Assembly: GCF_000424545.1 (NCBI RefSeq)
Contig: NZ_AUKC01000019.1
Coordinates: 1 to 64,000, forward strand
Direction: 5' to 3'
Source of the DNA: Butyrivibrio sp. NC3005
GTDB taxonomy: Bacteria > Bacillota > Clostridia > Lachnospirales > Lachnospiraceae
Length of the DNA stretch: 64,000 nt
The notes under the pieces are model-generated. The model saw only the letters and a program-made list of their open reading frames with translations, was not told the origin of the DNA and searched no databases. The position numbers and the translations under genes are program-made. Shown here piece by piece: positions 9,183 to 17,583 of this stretch; position 1 is the first letter of the stretch; each line of letters opens with the position of its first letter.

Positions 9183-10079
9183 TTATACTTTTAAATGCTT
9201 TTTGACAGTAAAGGCGCTTCCAAAGAAACCAATTCCTACTCCTATAGCCAATGACAATGGCATAAGATTTTCAAATATTCTCTTTACTGACAAAAATACT
9301 AAAAGATTATTAAGAATGGAATAATGCTCTGATATATAACTTACAACTCTGATATACAGTTCATATATAATTGCAAGCGGGATAATAGAGCCTATAATTC
9401 CAATCAGGATTCCTTCAATAACAAATGGTGCTCGAACAAAAAAGTCTGTCGCACCGATATATTTTGCAATTTCAATTTCGGATTTTCTAACTGAAATTCC
9501 AATTGTAACCGTATTGCTGATAAGAAAGACTGATACGAACAAAAGAACTACGATTATGCCCACGGAAACATATGCAATAAGCTTATTCATACCACTTAAT
9601 GTTAACGCTGTAATCTCAGAACTTCTGACACGTCTTACTCCATCAATACTGTTAAGGTATGTAACAAGCTGTGTTTGCATTGATACATCTTTCATATATA
9701 TCTGTAGATTAGATGAATCTGCAAGTGGATTCTCTGTAAAACCATCTGCATATTCTCCAAGGTACTGGTCTTTGAAACCATTCCATGCATCTTCGGCTGA
9801 AATGTAGACTACCTTACTGACTTCTGTTCTTTTTTCTATATTGGATTGGATTGCTAAAATCTGTTCTTCGCCAATACCCTTATTAAAAAATACTGTAACT
9901 GAAACCCCTTGTTCAGCTGTCCTGACCATATTTTGAAAATTGGCTACAATTGAATAAAACATTCCCAACAAAAACAAACATGCTGTTATAGTGGCAATGG
10001 ATGCGAGTGTATACCATTTATTTCTAGTAAGGTTTCTGAATCCTTCGCCTATAGTATAAAAAAAAGTATTAATCCTCAT
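9183..10079 (-). CDS. ftsX: Cell-division protein FtsX
   Basis: FtsX is the membrane subunit of the FtsEX complex that activates a peptidoglycan hydrolase during division. The 298-residue protein has TM1 at about 23-48 (YTLASIATITACLFLLGMFY), an extracellular domain of about 120 residues, and three further membrane segments, with the conserved cytoplasmic motif RKSEIEIAKYIGATDFFVRAPF. I use the ATG at 10079 (MRINTFF), which overlaps the ftsE 3' end by 11 nt; an upstream in-frame start at 10103 would extend it by eight residues inside ftsE and has no better signal. Overlap with ftsE points to coupled translation. Confidence 0.95.
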   Translation of the reverse strand: MRINTFFYTIGEGFRNLTRNKWYTLASIATITACLFLLGMFYSIVANFQNMVRTAEQGVSVTVFFNKGIGEEQILAIQSNIEKRTEVSKVVYISAEDAWNGFKDQYLGEYADGFTENPLADSSNLQIYMKDVSMQTQLVTYLNSIDGVRRVRSSEITALTLSGMNKLIAYVSVGIIVVLLFVSVFLISNTVTIGISVRKSEIEIAKYIGATDFFVRAPFVIEGILIGIIGSIIPLAIIYELYIRVVSYISEHYSILNNLLVFLSVKRIFENLMPLSLAIGVGIGFFGSAFTVKKHLKV

Positions 10080-10803
10080 CTTTGTAAATACCCTTCTCCT
10101 CATCTGCTATAATCACGCCTTTTTTCATCGTGATTACTCTCTTCTGCATAGCATTAACAATTTCACGGTTATGTGTAACCATCAAAACTGTTGTACCATT
10201 TTCATTGATTTTCTCAAACAGATTCATAATCTCCCATGAGGTATTCGGGTCAAGATTTCCTGTCGGCTCGTCCGCCAGAAGAACCTGAGGTTTATTAACA
10301 AGTGCTCTTGCAAGCGCCACACGCTGCTGCTCACCACCGGAAAGCTGCGTTACTTTCTTTCTGTATTTTCCTGCAAGCCCTACAACAGCCAGAATCCTTG
10401 GAACGTTCTTTCTGATATCACGTCCTGGAGTCTGGATGATGTGCTGGGCAAATGCAACATTATCGTATACATTTCTATCTTGAAGAAGTCGGAAATCCTG
10501 AAATACAATTCCCAAATTACGTCTAAACTTCGGAATCTGTCTATGCCTTATTCTATTTAAATTATAACCAAGTACCGCAATATTTCCGCTGGTTGGCTTT
10601 AATTCTCTTAAAAGAAGTTTTATAAGCGTGGATTTTCCGCTTCCACTATCACCTACGATAAATACAAATTCGCCTTTTTTTACATGTAGACTTACGCCAT
10701 TTAATGCCGGTTGTCCCGATTCATATGATTTAGTAACATTCTCAAGTGTGATTATTTCATCACTCGGAATCCTTTTTTTCTTTTTTCGCATTACTTTTTC
10801 CAT
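10069..10803 (-). CDS. ftsE: Cell-division ATP-binding protein FtsE
   Basis: FtsE is the ABC ATPase that powers FtsX. The 244-residue form shows Walker A GDSGSGKST (51-59), signature LSGGEQQRVALARAL, and Walker B VLLADEPTGNLD. The chosen ATG at 10803 has a strong ribosome site (GGGAGG six nt upstream); the longer frame to 10842 lacks one. A basic N-terminal stretch (MRKKKKR) precedes the usual start of the family. It heads a four-gene unit ftsE-ftsX-M23 hydrolase-S41 protease. Confidence 0.96.
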   Translation of the reverse strand: MEKVMRKKKKRIPSDEIITLENVTKSYESGQPALNGVSLHVKKGEFVFIVGDSGSGKSTLIKLLLRELKPTSGNIAVLGYNLNRIRHRQIPKFRRNLGIVFQDFRLLQDRNVYDNVAFAQHIIQTPGRDIRKNVPRILAVVGLAGKYRKKVTQLSGGEQQRVALARALVNKPQVLLADEPTGNLDPNTSWEIMNLFEKINENGTTVLMVTHNREIVNAMQKRVITMKKGVIIADEEKGIYKDED

Positions 10804-10950
10804 CGGATCCCTCCCATATCTCCTATTTACTATTGATGACATAAAGATTAGCTTTTTAGCAAATATACAGTGTCAGATTTTAGACACCTCCGGGGCGATG
10901 AAAAATAAAGGATGCCCCCTTGATTCTATGTTTCAGATAACTAAATAATA

Positions 10951-12039
10951 TTAATACTCAAATTTTTCCATGTACTTCATATACTTCACGACCATAAGAG
11001 CAATTTTAAATGTAATTGCATCTTCAAATATTCTAAGGTCAAGTCCTGTACTCTTTTGAAGTTTATCCAAACGATATACAAGAGTATTTCTATGAATAAA
11101 TAGCTGTCTTGATGTTTCTGACACATTAAGATTGTTCTCGAAGAACTTGTCAATGGTCACTAGTGTTTCCTCATCAAAGTCATCCGGATTCTTTCCGCCG
11201 AAAATTTCTTTGATAAACATTTTGCAAAGAGGTATAGGAAGCTGGTAAATAAGACGACCTATTCCAAGCTCGCTATAGCTTATTACTTTTCTAACTTCAA
11301 AGAAAATCTTTCCGACATCAAGAGCCATCTTAGCTTCTTTGTAGGAACGACTGACTTCCTTAATTTCATGGACAGTAGTTCCGAGAGCAATTCTAACCCC
11401 TCTAAGTCCCATTTTTTCCAATTCTGAACAAAGATCGCGAGCAAATCGTGCCAAATCTTCGTGGCTGTTAAAAGATGAAACATCTTTAACAATGATAACA
11501 TTATCTTCGTCAACTTCTGTTACGAAATCGTCGCCTGTACTTCCGATGCAGGTTCTGGTAAGTTCCAATGCATTGTTATCTCTGCTGTTCTCAGATTCCA
11601 TAATCATTGTTACTCTGCTGGAATCTGACTGGATGTGCAACTTCTTGGCGCGGGAATATATATCAACCAAGAGAAGATTATCCAGCAAAAGATTTTTAAT
11701 GAAATTGTCCTTATCAAATCTTTCCTTATAGGCAACAAGAAGACTCTGTAACTGAAAAGCAATCATTTTTCCAAGCATATATGTGTTATCACCACTTCCT
11801 GTGGCTATCAAAATATACTCTAACTGCTGCTCGTCATAAATTTTAAAATACTGATGTCCCTGGATCTCCTGTGAATCAGCGGGAGATGTTACAAACTCCT
11901 TCGCAGAAGCGGACAGGTCTGTGGCCTCAATAAGAGTTGACGCAACTTCCTTACCTTCTACATCTAACACACAAAGCTCAACATGTGCTATATTCTTTAG
12001 CCCATCAATCGTGTTCTGCAATATTTGATTTGAAATCAT
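10951..12039 (-). CDS. PucR/CdaR-type transcriptional regulator
   Basis: A 362-residue regulator with an N-terminal sugar-diacid-recognition-like sensor domain (MISNQILQNTIDGLKNIAHV..., about 1-130), a middle GGDEF-like/CdaR region, and a C-terminal HTH_30 domain (NVSETSRQLFIHRNTLVYRLDKL) typical of PucR/CdaR proteins. In that family the sensor binds small organic acids or nucleotides, but the ligand here cannot be told. The ATG at 12039 has AAAGGGG seven nt upstream; the frame opens further to 12114 without a ribosome site. It lies alone before ftsE, and the 147-nt gap to the ftsE start has a C-rich block but no clear terminator. Confidence 0.85.
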   Translation of the reverse strand: MISNQILQNTIDGLKNIAHVELCVLDVEGKEVASTLIEATDLSASAKEFVTSPADSQEIQGHQYFKIYDEQQLEYILIATGSGDNTYMLGKMIAFQLQSLLVAYKERFDKDNFIKNLLLDNLLLVDIYSRAKKLHIQSDSSRVTMIMESENSRDNNALELTRTCIGSTGDDFVTEVDEDNVIIVKDVSSFNSHEDLARFARDLCSELEKMGLRGVRIALGTTVHEIKEVSRSYKEAKMALDVGKIFFEVRKVISYSELGIGRLIYQLPIPLCKMFIKEIFGGKNPDDFDEETLVTIDKFFENNLNVSETSRQLFIHRNTLVYRLDKLQKSTGLDLRIFEDAITFKIALMVVKYMKYMEKFEY

Positions 12040-12180
12040 TCCTGTGCCCCTTTCTGCACTATCATATAGTCGCCCCGCCCCTTTATTGTAAAGCACTTTA
12101 GTGAAAAAATCCACATTTTAACTATCTTTTTTGTGAATTTTGTTTATTTTCAAAATATCGTTAACATGCGTAGAACATGA

Positions 12181-12197
12181 AAACAATATAATTGTTT
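12181..12197 (-). terminator. Weak hairpin after cvfB
   Basis: The arms AAACAAT and ATTGTTT form a 7-bp AT-only stem two nt after the cvfB stop codon, with a short T run. It may be a weak terminator. Confidence 0.3.
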
Positions 12198-12199
12198 AA

Positions 12200-13039
12200 T
12201 TATGCTCTCTTTATTCCTTTGGCGGTTATGACTATTTTACGCATCTTAAGTAATCTTCCAACTGCTCGTTTAAATTCGCTTTTACTCATCTGCATCTTCT
12301 CACGAATTATTTCCGGGCTAGCTTTATCTGTAAATGGCAGAACACCATTATAAGCGTCTATCTCTGAAAGAATCTTTTCTCCATCTATATCCATCTGCTC
12401 AGAAGTTCTCTCACGTATTGAAAGCGTGAGTTTTCCATCTTCACGAACATTAATTATACGTGCGTTAATTTCATCTCCGATGTTTATTGAATCTCCGTAC
12501 AATTCTTTCTTTGGAATAAGCGCTGAATATATATCATCAACCGCTACGAACATTCCAAAATTGTCACTGGTCTCGTAAACGACACCTTTAACTCTATCAT
12601 CTTTATGATATGGGCTTTCTGTGCTGAGATAATCATAAACATTCATAGTTACACACAAACGGCTTGATTTGTCGATATAAAGTGCACAAAGCACTTCTTC
12701 GCCCTCTCTTACCCTTCTAGTCTGTTCATGGAATGGAAGAAGAACATCTTTCTCAAGTCCCATATCCATAAATGCACCAATCTTGCTTACTTCTTTTACT
12801 TTAAGCCTCTTTACTTCATGAAGCATGAGCTTTGGTGTATTAGTAGTTGCAATTAATCTGTCATCAGAGTCTTTGTATAAAAATACTTCAAGTTCGTCAC
12901 CGATTTCAGCTTTCTCCGGAACCTGCTTAATCGGAAGCAAAACCTTTTCGTCTTTTGTTTCGATGCTGCATGCAAGATAAACACCGAAATCAACTTTTTG
13001 AACAATTGTTAGTGTCTGTTTTTCTCCTAGTTTTAACAT
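12200..13039 (-). CDS. cvfB: CvfB-type S1 RNA-binding protein
   Basis: The 279-residue protein fits CvfB (YitL): three S1-like OB folds (about 1-65, 70-135, 145-210; the third with VKGVVYETSDNFGMFVAVDD) and a C-terminal winged helix (EIIREKMQMSKSEFKRAVGRLLKMRKI). CvfB binds RNA and affects virulence-gene expression in staphylococci; in other Firmicutes its role is not settled. It is monocistronic by appearance. Length and domain order match the family, so the family call is firm while the function remains general. Confidence 0.9.
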   Translation of the reverse strand: MLKLGEKQTLTIVQKVDFGVYLACSIETKDEKVLLPIKQVPEKAEIGDELEVFLYKDSDDRLIATTNTPKLMLHEVKRLKVKEVSKIGAFMDMGLEKDVLLPFHEQTRRVREGEEVLCALYIDKSSRLCVTMNVYDYLSTESPYHKDDRVKGVVYETSDNFGMFVAVDDIYSALIPKKELYGDSINIGDEINARIINVREDGKLTLSIRERTSEQMDIDGEKILSEIDAYNGVLPFTDKASPEIIREKMQMSKSEFKRAVGRLLKMRKIVITAKGIKRA

Positions 13040-13094
13040 AGTTTTTCTCTTTCTTTTTTAAAGCCTGTTGTTACTTCCACATTTGCAAGCAATA

Positions 13095-13127
13095 AGGAGG
13101 CGGATTCCCCATTAACAGAAATCCGCC
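13095..13127 (-). terminator. Terminator after the thioesterase gene
   Basis: Arms GGCGGATT and AATCCGCC (13099-13106 and 13120-13127) make a perfect 8-bp GC-rich stem with a 13-nt loop, 16 nt past the stop codon; the following minus-strand bases TCCTTATTGCTT are only moderately T-rich. Confidence 0.6.
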
Positions 13128-13143
13128 AATACACGTAGTCGAC

Positions 13144-13902
13144 TTAGGTTACAATCTCAACTATGCAGTATGGACTGCCTGTGGCTGAATTCAAAGCGAC
13201 TGTTTCTATTTGTTTGTCGTCTTCCGTCCTCTTCATATAATATGGTTCAACTTTGTCCCACAAATGCGCCTGTTTCTTGTACTCAGCTCTAAGACGCTTT
13301 ATGTTTCTATACCATATTTCTCTGCTCTCACATTCATTTTGATGAAAATTCATAAGAGAGCTTAATGCCATGCTAATGTATTGTGCGTTATTCACATGCA
13401 TATTCGTATCTAGATGAAAAGGCTGAACTACAAAATCCATTTTTTCATCATGACATCCTTCATGTGAATAATCTATTTTTCTTGGAGCATATTCCATTTC
13501 AAGTTTCTGATCAAGTGGATAAGCCTTTCGAATATCTTCTGATACTCTTTTGGGCATTCCTTTCTCCATATCCATAAGTGACCATATTGAATTGGCTACT
13601 GCAAGCCTTTCTCCTTTTGCAGTGTCCAGAAAAAAATTCCTGTACCCGATAAATCCTTTAATATCGTACGGAACTGTTCCTATCACTACTTCTTCACCCA
13701 GCTTTGGAAATCTGTTAATTTCAACTTGCCAGCTGTTAACCACCCAGGCAAGATTTCTTTCCATTAAGTAGTCTACACTTGCTCCACTATCTTCAGACTG
13801 AAACGTAGAACAGTCTTGAAAATAATTCATTAATGATTCGATTGTCAAGAAACCATCTGAACCAATTTCGCTATATCGAATTCTAGAATTAAAGATATAC
13901 AT
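13144..13902 (-). CDS. Acyl-ACP thioesterase
   Basis: A 252-residue bacterial FatA/FatB-like acyl-ACP thioesterase that releases free fatty acids from acyl carrier protein. Two hotdog repeats are visible: the N-terminal one with RIRYSEIGSDGFLTIESLMNYFQ and WVVNSWQVEI, the C-terminal one with the conserved block HLDTNMHVNNAQY (Asn/His/Asn catalytic region). The start MYIFNSRIRYSE is typical of the family, although the ribosome site is weak. It stands between cvfB and a secreted DUF5722 gene and appears monocistronic. Confidence 0.9.
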   Translation of the reverse strand: MYIFNSRIRYSEIGSDGFLTIESLMNYFQDCSTFQSEDSGASVDYLMERNLAWVVNSWQVEINRFPKLGEEVVIGTVPYDIKGFIGYRNFFLDTAKGERLAVANSIWSLMDMEKGMPKRVSEDIRKAYPLDQKLEMEYAPRKIDYSHEGCHDEKMDFVVQPFHLDTNMHVNNAQYISMALSSLMNFHQNECESREIWYRNIKRLRAEYKKQAHLWDKVEPYYMKRTEDDKQIETVALNSATGSPYCIVEIVT

Positions 13903-13954
13903 GTTATTTGTCTTTCTGTCAAGTTTTTTGCATTATGTCAGTTTTGGTAATTCA

Positions 13955-15553
13955 TTATCTTCGTATAAGAAGTGAGTTTAAATCTGCTCCTATAATGCTA
14001 GAAGCAGCATTAATATACTGCTGTCCATTTGCTGTATCAATATTCTTATAATAGTCAAAACTCATCTTGTGAGCGCCATTTGTCTGCATAAGACCAGTTG
14101 CAAGTCCTTGGGCTATCTCTGTTGCATCATCCATCTGACGATTTAAAATAAATCCATCAATATGCTGATTAGCAGCTGCCTGCTGATATGCATATACAAT
14201 TGATGCAGCCTGAACTGCCTCGCCCGCACTACTAGTATAACCTACTTCACTGCAAAGTACACTTCTAATTTGTCCTTTTGGATTAAGAAACTGTGGACTT
14301 CCCATGTAATCTGTAAGCACATCGATGTTCTGCATAGCTATAAATCTTGTGTTTATTGTATGATTAACATACTTTGCAGAGTTTGCCCAGCTATAAGGGC
14401 TTGTGAGCGGTACATTATATGGGTGGAATGCCAGATCCCAGTCAATATTTCCTTCCGCAGAAATATAAGAATTGAAAGCATTAAGATATGACAATCCCGA
14501 ATAATACTTGGCGGCAGAGGACGAGCTTGCCCACTGCTGATCAAGCGGCAAATAAACTTTTGCATTTCCATTTTCAGACTTAATAGCATTATAGAAAACT
14601 CTAAATGCATTTGCTGTCTGAACAGCATATGTATTAACATCAACAGGAGACATATAGTTCCACTCCTGTCGTGCATTTATTTCATTTCCGATTATAAAGT
14701 TATCAACTTTTCCTGCATATCTTGAAGCAAGAAAAGAACCTATAGCTGCAAGATATCCTGTTCCATCACCATCTGCTGCATTGAAAGCATAGTAATAGGC
14801 GCCAGCTCCTGCTCTGGACCATGGATGAATTGTAACCTGATTATTCTGCCAATCATTAAGAATAATAAGTGTTACCTGTACATTGGAGCTCTTAAACCAG
14901 TTCATAAGGTTATCATATGCTCCGATAAGCCCTTTACTGAAGTGATATGTTTTACCATTATAGTTATATGTAATCTGTCCCTGACTTGTATTCATCATGT
15001 GCGAAACCAGGAGGTTATAGCTGACCTGATGTACTCCAAGTTCTTTAAGACCATTATCACCAAGTTTCGCTGATGCTGGAATAATACCTTTTTTTCCAAC
15101 ATTCATGCGAGCAACTGTATGTGTTGCACAGCCTTCAGGATTAGTAATATATGCTGCATTACTTGCAGGCACTAAATTTCCATTCTGATTAACAAGTACT
15201 ACGAATTTCTTATATAGCATACTTCCTGCAGAGTTCTTTGCAAGAGGTACAGTAAACGTTGCAGTTTTTGCTGCGGCTTGAGTTGCAACCTGTTTGCCCA
15301 TTGTTCCGCTTTCAAAAACATCTTGAGCATATAAATGATACTGACCATCAGAATTTGACGGTACGGTTCCGACGTTAGCCTTTATTACGACATTTTTCCC
15401 TGCAATACTGGCAGTTAAAGAAATAACATTTCCAGCAGCTTTTGTTTTAAGTGTGAATGAACTCATATTATCCATTGCACAAATACATAAGGTAGCTCCA
15501 ACAATCAAAGCTACTATTTTTCGCAAAAATACAATTCTTTTACTGTCCTTCAT
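13955..15553 (-). CDS. Secreted DUF5722 protein (glycoside-hydrolase-like barrel)
   Basis: A 532-residue exported protein: signal segment at about 10-40 (ALIVGATLCICAMDNMSSFTLK, here shortened by cleavage), an N-terminal beta domain of about 120 residues, and a C-terminal DUF5722 domain. The latter looks like a TIM-barrel glycosidase: IIGNEINARQEWNY has the strand-4 acid/base position and VLCSEVGYTSS a likely strand-7 nucleophile Glu. Substrate unknown. A good promoter lies at 15593-15620, with a ribosome site AAGGAG before the ATG. The gene seems to stand alone; the stop at 13955 is 50 nt from the thioesterase start. Confidence 0.85.
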   Translation of the reverse strand: MKDSKRIVFLRKIVALIVGATLCICAMDNMSSFTLKTKAAGNVISLTASIAGKNVVIKANVGTVPSNSDGQYHLYAQDVFESGTMGKQVATQAAAKTATFTVPLAKNSAGSMLYKKFVVLVNQNGNLVPASNAAYITNPEGCATHTVARMNVGKKGIIPASAKLGDNGLKELGVHQVSYNLLVSHMMNTSQGQITYNYNGKTYHFSKGLIGAYDNLMNWFKSSNVQVTLIILNDWQNNQVTIHPWSRAGAGAYYYAFNAADGDGTGYLAAIGSFLASRYAGKVDNFIIGNEINARQEWNYMSPVDVNTYAVQTANAFRVFYNAIKSENGNAKVYLPLDQQWASSSSAAKYYSGLSYLNAFNSYISAEGNIDWDLAFHPYNVPLTSPYSWANSAKYVNHTINTRFIAMQNIDVLTDYMGSPQFLNPKGQIRSVLCSEVGYTSSAGEAVQAASIVYAYQQAAANQHIDGFILNRQMDDATEIAQGLATGLMQTNGAHKMSFDYYKNIDTANGQQYINAASSIIGADLNSLLIRR

Positions 15554-15592
15554 TTAAAATTCTCCTTTGTTTTAGATATGACACATATATTC

Positions 15593-15620
15593 ATTATATC
15601 GGATTTACATTAACTTTCAA
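15593..15620 (-). promoter_or_regulatory. Promoter of the DUF5722 gene
   Basis: Minus strand: -35 TTGAAA (15615-15620), 16-nt spacer, perfect -10 TATAAT (15593-15598). The -35 lies within one of two direct repeats CAAAAGAAT (from 15618 and 15641) spaced 23 bp, which may be a binding site. Confidence 0.65.
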
Positions 15621-15760
15621 AAGAATATTTTGATCATTTCCAAAAGAATTAATGTTTTTGTGCTTATTTTCTTTGAAATGGATAACATATAGAACACTCT
15701 TGTGTGAACAACGCTATTTTTTACTACTACTTATCTTACATTAATTATTTTTATGCAACA

Positions 15761-15783
15761 AAAAAGGACTGCTTCAGCAGTCC
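15761..15783 (-). terminator. Terminator after tRNA-Gln
   Basis: Perfect 8-bp stem GGACTGCT/AGCAGTCC with a TC loop (15766-15783) followed on the minus strand by six T residues, ten nt past the tRNA 3' end. Confidence 0.9.
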
Positions 15784-15792
15784 CATAAATAG

Positions 15793-15865
15793 CTGGGCTA
15801 GCAGGATTCGAACCTGCGAAGTGACGGAGTCAGAGTCCGTTGCCTTACCGCTTGGCGATAGCCCA
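15793..15865 (-). tRNA. tRNA-Gln, anticodon CTG
   Basis: Read on the minus strand, 73 nt fold into a cloverleaf: acceptor TGGGCTA/TAGCCCA with discriminator G, D arm containing GCCAAGCGGTAAGGC, anticodon stem ACGGA/TCCGT with loop CTCTGAC (anticodon CTG, glutamine codon CAG), and T arm GCAGGTTCGAATCCTGC. The sequence resembles the Gln tRNA family closely. The 3' CCA is not encoded. It is a single-gene unit ended by its own terminator. Confidence 0.95.
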
Positions 15866-15975
15866 ATGTTTTATTTTTGTGTTGCTTTCGTGCCCCGCAA
15901 CAATTAAATACTATACAGGATTAGTTTTGATTCGTCAAGCACTTTTTTGAAATTTTTTCAAAAAAATTTTACCAA

Positions 15976-16162
15976 GACTTTTTGCTTTCATATAGTCCGT
16001 TTTGCTGTTTGTATATTTCGTCGCAGACCCGCTTTCGCTTGATTATAAACGTAATGGTTCTAAGGTTCTAAAATACAGAACCATAAGAACCAACGTTTAT
16101 AAACAGTTCTGCTCATGAAATATTACAAGCCAGCAAAACTCATCTACCAAATATAAGAAGTC
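15976..16162. repeat. 187-nt nested imperfect palindrome
   Basis: Successive arms pair from outside in: GACTT (15976) with AAGTC (16158); GTTTTGCTG (15999) with CAGCAAAAC (16131); GTATATTTC (16011) with GAAATATTAC (16117); GCAGA (16023) with TCTGC (16108); TTATAAACGT (16043) with ACGTTTATAA (16093); and two GGTTCT (16056, 16064) with two AGAACC (16077, 16086). All are in nested order and separated by bulges. It has no open frame worth calling. It may be a structured RNA or a MITE-like relic. It ends exactly where the 145-bp element begins. Confidence 0.6.
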
Positions 16163-16306
16163 ATGACTTTTTGTCACTTACATTCAGAAACTCGCATTTA
16201 CTGCGAGTTTCGTGAGAACAAAAGTCAAGCGGCAAACTGGCCCAAGGCGAAGCCTTTTTAAATGGCCAGTTTGCGTAGTTTTTGGAACGCAGTGACAAAA
16301 ATCTAT
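16162..16306 (+). repeat. 145-bp structured repeat element, copy 1
   Basis: Non-coding element with a second copy at 62999-63143, same orientation, 141/145 identical. Predicted fold: outer stem TTTTTGTCACT (16168-16178) with AGTGACAAAAA (16291-16301); hairpin 1 GAAACTCGCA/TGCGAGTTTC (16187-16196, 16202-16211); hairpin 2 GCAAACTGGCC/GGCCAGTTTGC (16232-16242, 16264-16274) topped by AAGGC-GAA-GCCTT. It lies 3' of trhP and just after the palindrome at 15976-16162. No family recognised. Confidence 0.8.
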
Positions 16307-16320
16307 AGGTTTTTGTCACT
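16291..16320 (-). terminator. Hairpin after trhP made from the repeat's right arm
   Basis: AGTGACAAAAA (16291-16301) and TTTTTGTCACT (16310-16320) form a perfect 11-bp stem with an 8-nt loop, ten nt downstream of the trhP stop. Read on the minus strand it ends in GTCACT rather than a T run, so termination strength is uncertain. Bases 16310-16323 duplicate the repeat element's left arm. Confidence 0.5.
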
Positions 16321-16329
16321 TACTAATGC

Positions 16330-17580
16330 TCATCCTCTGACTTTACCATTCTGCGGAGCGTGGATTCTAAGAATGTCATTTACTTCTGGTTTTACAGACA
16401 AATCAACGTACACAATCTGCTGTGGATGAGGTGCGCTTTCCTGACTGGTGCCATCTTCCGCATAGATTCCAAGAACCTTTGTCTCGATATCTCTTCCATC
16501 AGTCTTCATTATCTCGATTGTTTCACCAACAGAAAACTTATTACGCTGTTCAAGTCTTGCCTTTCCATCCTTAGTAATATCTCCTACTATTCCAAGATAT
16601 GTATATTCATTTACATAGGTATTAGAATCGTAAATTTGTGTTTCTTCGTTAGGCTTACCATAATAGAATCCTGTAGTAAACTGACGATATGTACACTTGG
16701 CAATTTCATCTTTATACCAATCCATATTTGACTGATACTTTTCAGGAGACTCGAAATAATCGTCAATTGCGCGTCTGTATGTTCTTGCAACAGTTGCTAC
16801 ATATAAAGCTGTCTTCATACGACCTTCAATCTTCAAACTATCGATACCCGCATCAACCAGATCTGGAAGATGGTCTACCATGCACAAATCCTTACTGTTA
16901 AAAATAAATGTTCCGCGCTCATTTTCATAGACTGGAAGATATTCTCCTGGTCTTGACTCTTCTACAACTGCATACTTCCATCTACACGGATGTGTACACG
17001 CACCTTTATTGGCATCTCTGCCTGTAAAATAATTTGAAAGCAGACAACGTCCTGAATAGGAAATACACATTGCGCCATGAATAAATGCTTCGATTTCCAA
17101 GTCATCCGGAACATGCTTTCTTATTTCCTTTATCTCATTAAGAGAGAGCTCTCTTGCGCATACTACACGTTTTGCGCCCATTTTATACCAAAAATTAAAG
17201 GTTTCATAATTTGTATTATTTGCCTGGGTTGAAATATGAATCTCAAGTTCAGGACACACTCTCTTGGCAATCGAGAACATGCCCGGATCTGCGACTAATA
17301 CTGCATCAGGCTTAAGCTCTGCCAACTCTTTAAAATATTTCTCTGCTGCCTCTAAATCATAATTGTGTGCCATGATATTAGCAGTAACATGAATATGTAC
17401 GCCATGTTCATGTGCAAACTTTATGCCCTCAGCCATTTCCTCTTTAGAGAAATTGTGAGCTTTTGCACGAAGGCTAAACGCCTGTCCACCAATGTATATA
17501 GCATCTGCTCCATAATTAACAGCTGTTTTTAATACTTCCAAATTATTTGCCGGAATCAGCAATTCTGGTTTATTTCTCAT
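16330..17580 (-). CDS. trhP: U32 family tRNA hydroxylation protein TrhP
   Basis: A 416-residue peptidase-U32 protein. Family members next to trmR (YrrN/YrrO of Bacillus, YegQ/TrhP of E. coli) make 5-hydroxyuridine at the wobble base of certain tRNAs using prephenate-dependent chemistry. The N-terminal barrel carries the U32 signature EAFIHGAMCISYSGRCLLSN, with further cysteines in GACTHPC that could hold an iron-sulfur cluster, and a C-terminal beta-barrel domain is present. Bacillus has two consecutive U32 genes here (yrrN, yrrO); this genome has one. Its start lies three nt behind trmR, the methyltransferase for the same base. Confidence 0.88.
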   Translation of the reverse strand: MRNKPELLIPANNLEVLKTAVNYGADAIYIGGQAFSLRAKAHNFSKEEMAEGIKFAHEHGVHIHVTANIMAHNYDLEAAEKYFKELAELKPDAVLVADPGMFSIAKRVCPELEIHISTQANNTNYETFNFWYKMGAKRVVCARELSLNEIKEIRKHVPDDLEIEAFIHGAMCISYSGRCLLSNYFTGRDANKGACTHPCRWKYAVVEESRPGEYLPVYENERGTFIFNSKDLCMVDHLPDLVDAGIDSLKIEGRMKTALYVATVARTYRRAIDDYFESPEKYQSNMDWYKDEIAKCTYRQFTTGFYYGKPNEETQIYDSNTYVNEYTYLGIVGDITKDGKARLEQRNKFSVGETIEIMKTDGRDIETKVLGIYAEDGTSQESAPHPQQIVYVDLSVKPEVNDILRIHAPQNGKVRG

Positions 17581-17583
17581 TTT

